64,000 nt of DNA from Dehalococcoidia bacterium (lineage in GTDB: Bacteria; Chloroflexota; Dehalococcoidia; Tepidiformales; Tepidiformaceae), in assembly GCA_020850615.1 (NCBI GenBank), contig JADZEI010000018.1, positions 124,001-188,000 on the forward strand, read 5' to 3'. A program made the position numbers and the translations under genes. The notes below the pieces were generated by a model. That model had not been told where the DNA came from. It was given only the letters and a program-made list of their open reading frames with translations, and searched no databases. Below are positions 61,907 through 64,000 of this stretch, in pieces (position 1 is the stretch's first letter; each line of letters starts with the position of its first letter).

Positions 61907-63145
61907 ATGCTCTCCCGGGCCTTCATCGCGCTCTACATCTCGGTGTTCGTCGCCACCATGGGCATCTCGATGGTGAGCCCGCTCCTCCCGGTCTATGCGG
62001 AGGAGCTCGGCGCCGACGGCATCTGGCTCGGGCTCACGTTCTCGGCGTTCGCGGTCGTCCAGGCGATCTTCGGGCCCATCGTCGGCCGCCTCTCCGATCG
62101 GTACCCGCGCAAGCCGTTCATCATGGCAGGGCTGCTCGTCTACATGGTCGCGGCGATCGGCTACCTCACGGCGCAGAGCTTCCCCCAGGTCATCGCCTTC
62201 CGCGCCTTCAGCGGCGTCGGCACCAGCATGATTTTCTCGGTCGCGCGCGCCTACGTCGGCGACATGACGCCCCGCGGCCACGAAGGTCGCTGGTTCGGCG
62301 CCTTCGCCACCGCCGACGTCATCGGCTTCGGCACCGGGCCGCTCGTGGCCGGGCTCATCCGCCAGGGCATCGGGTTCGACGCCGTGTTCGTCGCCATGGC
62401 GAGCATGATGGGCCTCTCGGCGCTCATCGTGCTCCTCGCCCTGCCGCGCGTGCAGCCGGTCCGCGCCGGCCGCCGCGACGAACCGGCCGTCCGCGTGCCG
62501 TTCCGCGCCGCCCTGCGCGACCGGCTCGTCCTGGCGCTAACCATCCACATGGCCGTGACGTCGCTCTCGTTCGGCGCCTCGTTCAGCTTCCTCGGGTTGC
62601 GCCTCGAAGACGACATCGGCGTGAGCCCGACGCTCATCGGCCTGGCGTTCTCGGTGCAGGACCTCATGGCCGGCGTGGCCCAGCCCGTCTTCGGCCGGCT
62701 TGCCGACCGGTACAACCGCCGCATCCTGGTGATGATCGGGATCGTCGCGGTCGGCGTGTCGCTCTTCGCCCTCGGGACCGTGGAGAGCTACGCGCTGATC
62801 GTGGTGTGCCTGCTGGCGATGGGTGCGTTCAACTCGCTCTCCAGCGTCGCCTCCAGCGCGATGCAGGTGGTGGCCGGGCGCCGCGTGGGCATGGGCACCG
62901 TGCTCGGGCTCGGTTCCACCGGGAACGGCATCGGCATCGTCACCGGGTCGGTCGCGGGCGGCGTGCTCGTGAACGCCTCCGGGATCCCGGCGGCCTTCTA
63001 CATGGGCGGGATCGTCATCGCGCTCGGCTCGCTCGTCTTCCTCGGGCTCACGCGCGGGCTCGCCGTCGAGGAGACGGTCGCGCCGGCGGGGCTCCCACCC
63101 GGCCCGCGCGTCGAACCGGAGCTCGCCCGCGATCCAGCGCCCTGA
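61907..63145 (+). CDS. MFS transporter (multidrug type)
   Basis: A 412-residue major facilitator with twelve TMs. Loop 2-3 motif GRLSDRYPRKPFIM, motif C-like GFGTGPLVAGLIRQG in TM5, and a second-half loop GRLADRYNRRILVM. It is like tetracycline/drug antiporters. TACGCT (61895-61900) six nt before ATG 61907; no SD. The start at 61907 is preferred to 61889, which overlaps the -10. Confidence 0.9.
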   Translation: MLSRAFIALYISVFVATMGISMVSPLLPVYAEELGADGIWLGLTFSAFAVVQAIFGPIVGRLSDRYPRKPFIMAGLLVYMVAAIGYLTAQSFPQVIAFRAFSGVGTSMIFSVARAYVGDMTPRGHEGRWFGAFATADVIGFGTGPLVAGLIRQGIGFDAVFVAMASMMGLSALIVLLALPRVQPVRAGRRDEPAVRVPFRAALRDRLVLALTIHMAVTSLSFGASFSFLGLRLEDDIGVSPTLIGLAFSVQDLMAGVAQPVFGRLADRYNRRILVMIGIVAVGVSLFALGTVESYALIVVCLLAMGAFNSLSSVASSAMQVVAGRRVGMGTVLGLGSTGNGIGIVTGSVAGGVLVNASGIPAAFYMGGIVIALGSLVFLGLTRGLAVEETVAPAGLPPGPRVEPELARDPAP

Positions 63146-63224
63146 GGCGCGCCATCGAACCTTCCCCCGCGGGACGGTTAACACCATTCGAACCAAACCG
63201 GGTGACCGTTCGTCCCCGGGGCGA

Positions 63225-63230
63225 TATAGT
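63225..63230 (+). promoter_or_regulatory. -10 box of coaD
   Basis: TATAGT, 11 nt before the ATG; GTGACC (63202-63207) lies 17 nt upstream as a weak -35. The leader would be only about five nt. Confidence 0.5.
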
Positions 63231-63241
63231 CGCCCCCCGGA

Positions 63242-63727
63242 ATGCCTGCAGAGACTGCTGTTTACGCCGGAAGCTTCGACCCTCCGACCTACGGCCATTA
63301 CGACGTGGTTCGCCGCGCCGCCCAGATCTTCCCCCGGGTGATCGTGGCCATGGGCCTCCACCCCACACGCCAGCCGCTGTTCACGTTCGATGAGCGCCTC
63401 GTCCTGCTCCGCAAGGTCTGCGCCGACCTCCCGAACGTCGAGGTGCAGGCGTTCGAAGGGCTGCTCGTCGAGTACTGCTCGAAAGTGGGCGCCCGCGTCA
63501 TCGTGCGCGGCCTGCGCGCCGCGACCGACTTCGAGTACGAGCTCCAGATCGCGCTCGCCAACGCCGACATGCACCCGGAGATCGACACGTTCTTCCTCCC
63601 CACCCGGACGAACTACGGGTTCATCTCCGCCTCGCTCGTGCGGGAGATCGCCAGCCACGGCGGCGATGTCGCGCGCTACGCACCGGAAGCCGTGTGCGAG
63701 GCCCTGCGGGAGAAGTACCCGAGGTAG
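63242..63727 (+). CDS. coaD: Phosphopantetheine adenylyltransferase
   Basis: A 161-residue nucleotidyltransferase, fourth step of coenzyme A synthesis. The signature is YAGSFDPPTYGHYDVVRRA, with TYGH for the usual T/HxGH; RGLRAATDFEYELQIALAN and FISASLVREIASHGG match the family. Its TAG stop runs straight into the heptad array that follows. Confidence 0.97.
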   Translation: MPAETAVYAGSFDPPTYGHYDVVRRAAQIFPRVIVAMGLHPTRQPLFTFDERLVLLRKVCADLPNVEVQAFEGLLVEYCSKVGARVIVRGLRAATDFEYELQIALANADMHPEIDTFFLPTRTNYGFISASLVREIASHGGDVARYAPEAVCEALREKYPR

Positions 63728-63728
63728 C

Positions 63729-63784
63729 TATTGGCTCTTGGCTATTGGCTCTTGGCTGTTAGCTATTGGCTGTTAGCTATTGGC
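63729..63784 (+). repeat. Heptanucleotide array 1 (TATTGGC, eight units)
   Basis: Eight exact 7-nt steps: TATTGGC, TCTTGGC, TATTGGC, TCTTGGC, TGTTAGC, TATTGGC, TGTTAGC, TATTGGC. It starts 1 nt after the coaD stop. The base composition is AT-richer than its surroundings. Confidence 0.9.
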
Positions 63785-63871
63785 CCGGGCGTTTCGGGGG
63801 CGTGTCTGCACGCCGCTCCAATGGGGTCGTCCTGCGTAGCCCAGTCGATGTCGGGCCCGGCGAACCTCGCT

Positions 63872-63920
63872 GCCAACAGCCAGTAGCCAATAGCCAATAG
63901 CCAATAGCCAATAGCCATCA
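63872..63920 (-). repeat. Heptanucleotide array 2, inverted (GCCAATA, seven units)
   Basis: GCCAACA, GCCAGTA, four GCCAATA, GCCATCA. It is the reverse complement of array 1, so the two could form a stem of about 49 bp closing an 87-nt loop (63785-63871). The next gene's -10 box TAGACT (63927-63932) abuts it. Confidence 0.9.
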
Positions 63921-63941
63921 GCCCACTAGACTCCTTCCCCA

Positions 63942-64000
63942 ATGAGCCCCGCATTCGCTGACGTGGCCGTGAATAGCGGTATGCCCGCGCGGAGGCCGTT
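63942..64000 (+). CDS. priA: Probable start of primosomal protein N' (PriA), partial
   Basis: ATG 63942 starts a frame open to the window edge: MSPAFADVAVNSGMPARRP. The FADVAVN...RP(F) pattern is like the N-terminal 3'-end-binding domain of PriA. TAGACT (63927-63932) lies nine nt before the ATG and there is no SD. Only 19 full codons are seen, so the name is tentative. Confidence 0.45.
   Translation, partial: MSPAFADVAVNSGMPARRP

Noticed and set aside
63763-63954. Minus-strand ORF with AIGYWLLAIGYWLLA
   Set aside because: The peptide is only the translation of the GCCAATA heptad repeat; no SD and no conserved domain.

Overview
The window is GC-rich, densely coded bacterial chromosome. I see no rRNA, tRNA, CRISPR array, transposase or phage gene. 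Envelope genes suggest a monoderm-like wall: a LytR-CpsA-Psr protein, several lipoproteins, long Thr/Pro linkers, a RodZ-like protein, and PspA with its PspAA partner. Tungsten-type aldehyde ferredoxin oxidoreductase, HD-GYP proteins and IPT/TIG-repeat secreted proteins fit Chloroflexota best (Dehalococcoidia/Tepidiforma-like). That placement is inference; no marker gene here settles it.

Layout. 1-3.7 kb: LCP fragment, ArsR regulator, MMPL exporter. 3.8-8 kb (minus): a phosphorelay operon (HPt, REC-HD-GYP, hybrid kinase) joined by GTGA overlaps. 8.2-10.4 kb: two-subunit NDP-forming acyl-CoA synthetase, then infA. 10.8-14.6 kb: a methyltransferase and a znuABC-type zinc importer behind an inverted repeat. 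14.7-19.9 kb: tiny ORFs, RodZ-like, YbaK, two SDRs, UppP, L,D-transpeptidase. 20-22.5 kb: TIG-repeat secretion operon. 23-25.3 kb: glmS with a glmS self-cleaving ribozyme in its leader. 25.3-31 kb: two ABM-like proteins, dGTPase, SH3b/CARDB surface protein, primase. 31-31.2 kb: a complete unit for a 30-residue peptide. 31.2-41.5 kb: TetR, two membrane HD-GYPs, AOR with divergent alcohol dehydrogenase, P450 plus ferredoxin, FHA protein, methyltransferase. 41.6-45.3 kb: lepA and small proteins. 45.3-48.4 kb (minus): a PspA/PspAA/TerC operon behind a yybP-ykoY manganese riboswitch. 48.5-57.3 kb: small barrel proteins, threonine aldolase, an orphan regulator, TauE permease, Rieske/flavin-reductase group, crotonase, clpP. 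57.4-64 kb: two MFS transporters, Usp, exonuclease III, amidohydrolase, coaD, inverted heptanucleotide arrays, and the likely start of priA.

The two structured RNAs are the most striking regulatory elements. The glmS leader holds the conserved ribozyme core in the right order. The TerC-PspA leader has the yybP-ykoY core, and a 9-nt stretch of the aptamer can pair with the first Shine-Dalgarno, which suggests translational activation by Mn2+ of TerC together with envelope-stress genes.

A third theme is leaderless expression. Twelve reading frames have a TAnnnT-type -10 box only 6-7 nt before an ATG/GTG, so transcripts should begin at or next to the start codon. Genes inside operons instead use Shine-Dalgarno sites or ATGA/GTGA overlaps.
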